This document shows, in pieces, positions 14,271-14,552 of a stretch of DNA of 14,552 nt (its first letter is position 1; the number at the start of each line of letters is the position of its first letter). The stretch spans positions 1-14,552 of the forward strand of contig JAFGJS010000018.1 of the NCBI GenBank assembly GCA_016928995.1. Direction: 5' to 3'. The notes beneath the pieces were generated by a model, which did not search any database, was not told the DNA's origin, and saw nothing but the letters and a program-made list of their open reading frames with translations. Both the position numbers and the translations under genes were made by a program. This stretch comes from Candidatus Sumerlaeota bacterium. Its GTDB lineage: Bacteria; Sumerlaeota; Sumerlaeia; JAFGJS01.

Positions 14271-14552
14271 TTATGCTTCGAACAGGTGTTGAACCAGAAT
14301 CTTAATCCCGATCCCAATCAGCAGCAATCCGCCGGCGATTTCCACTTTCTTTTCCAGTAGATGCCCGAACATCGCGCCGATGTATGCGCCAGCGAAGGAC
14401 ATGATAAAGGTGACTACGCCGATGATCAACGCGGGGAGCATGATGCTGACGTTGATGAATGACAGTGTCAGCCCGACTGCCAGCGCGTCGATGCTGGTGG
14501 CGATGGACAGGACGAACAGCACGTATTTATTCAACGGATCGAACGATTTTTC
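14271..14552 (-). CDS. mntP: MntP-type manganese efflux protein, C-terminal part (start outside window)
   Basis: The frame is open to the right edge, so the gene begins beyond base 14552; 93 residues are visible before TAA at 14271-14273. A TTG at 14532-14534 could be read as a start but lies inside the conserved block, so it is an internal leucine. The segment matches the second half of MntP (DUF204). SIATSIDALAVGLTLSF, carrying the conserved Asp, forms one membrane helix; hydrophobic helices follow near IMLPALIIGVVTFIMSFAGAYIGAMF and in the terminal GGLLLIGIGIKILVQHLF. The family exports Mn2+ through the inner membrane and is often controlled by manganese riboswitches or MntR, but that region is outside the window. 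It converges on the reductase gene and is probably unrelated to H2 metabolism. Confidence 0.88.
   Translation of the reverse strand, partial: EKSFDPLNKYVLFVLSIATSIDALAVGLTLSFINVSIMLPALIIGVVTFIMSFAGAYIGAMFGHLLEKKVEIAGGLLLIGIGIKILVQHLFEA

Noticed and set aside
1-14552. CRISPR array, tRNA/rRNA, transposase or prophage
   Set aside because: No regularly spaced repeats, cloverleaf-like segment, rRNA-like sequence or mobile-element protein was seen.

Overview
The window carries the central hydrogen and ferredoxin metabolism of an anaerobic or fermentative bacterium. Coding DNA is GC-rich with strong Shine-Dalgarno sites. The product set is a Gram-negative-style exported redoxin, a choice-of-anchor-D surface protein, a trimeric [FeFe] hydrogenase, pyruvate:ferredoxin oxidoreductase and an adrenodoxin-type ferredoxin-NADP reductase. 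This fits a deep-branching anaerobe, perhaps near the Planctomycetes/Verrucomicrobia/Lentisphaerae group. No rRNA or other phylogenetic marker is present, so the lineage is a guess.

Layout, left to right. (1) 1-720 (+): the C-terminal end of a large choice-of-anchor-D/ASH-type repeat protein. (2) 721-984: intergenic stretch with three consecutive hairpins, probably a copy of a dispersed repeat. (3) 985-1950 (-): membrane-anchored alpha/beta hydrolase. (4) 1951-2181: spacer with a perfect 19-bp palindrome overlapping a promoter. (5) 2182-2922 (+): exported thioredoxin-fold protein with a cysteine-rich N-terminal segment, followed by a strong bidirectional terminator. (6) 3038-7642 (-): nifJ followed by a dihydroorotate-dehydrogenase-like flavoprotein gene. 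(7) 7643-7993: nifJ control region. (8) 7994-11930 (-): hydC-hydB-hydA in that transcription order, encoding an NADH-linked [FeFe] hydrogenase. (9) 11931-12794: an 864-bp non-coding, AT-rich divergent control region, about 33% GC over 12121-12720 by my count. It has several palindromes, one of them close to a Rex operator. (10) 12795-14195 (+): FprA/adrenodoxin-reductase-type ferredoxin-NADP reductase, then a terminator. (11) 14271-14552 (-): C-terminal end of an MntP-type manganese exporter.

How it fits together (inference from families): NifJ oxidises pyruvate and reduces ferredoxin. HydABC disposes of electrons as H2 using NADH, with or without ferredoxin. The FprA-type enzyme links ferredoxin to NADP(H). 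The hydrogenase operon and the reductase gene are divergent and share one control region, which suggests coordinated redox control. HydA and HydB both lack the C-terminal iron-sulfur extensions found in well-studied electron-bifurcating trimers, so the enzyme may be a simpler NADH-dependent hydrogenase. Hydrogenase maturation genes (hydE, hydF, hydG) are not in the window.

I found no CRISPR array, tRNA, rRNA, transposase or clear prophage gene. The most unusual parts are the control region at 11931-12794, the trimmed hydrogenase subunits, and the nifJ-linked flavoprotein whose usual catalytic cysteine position is changed.
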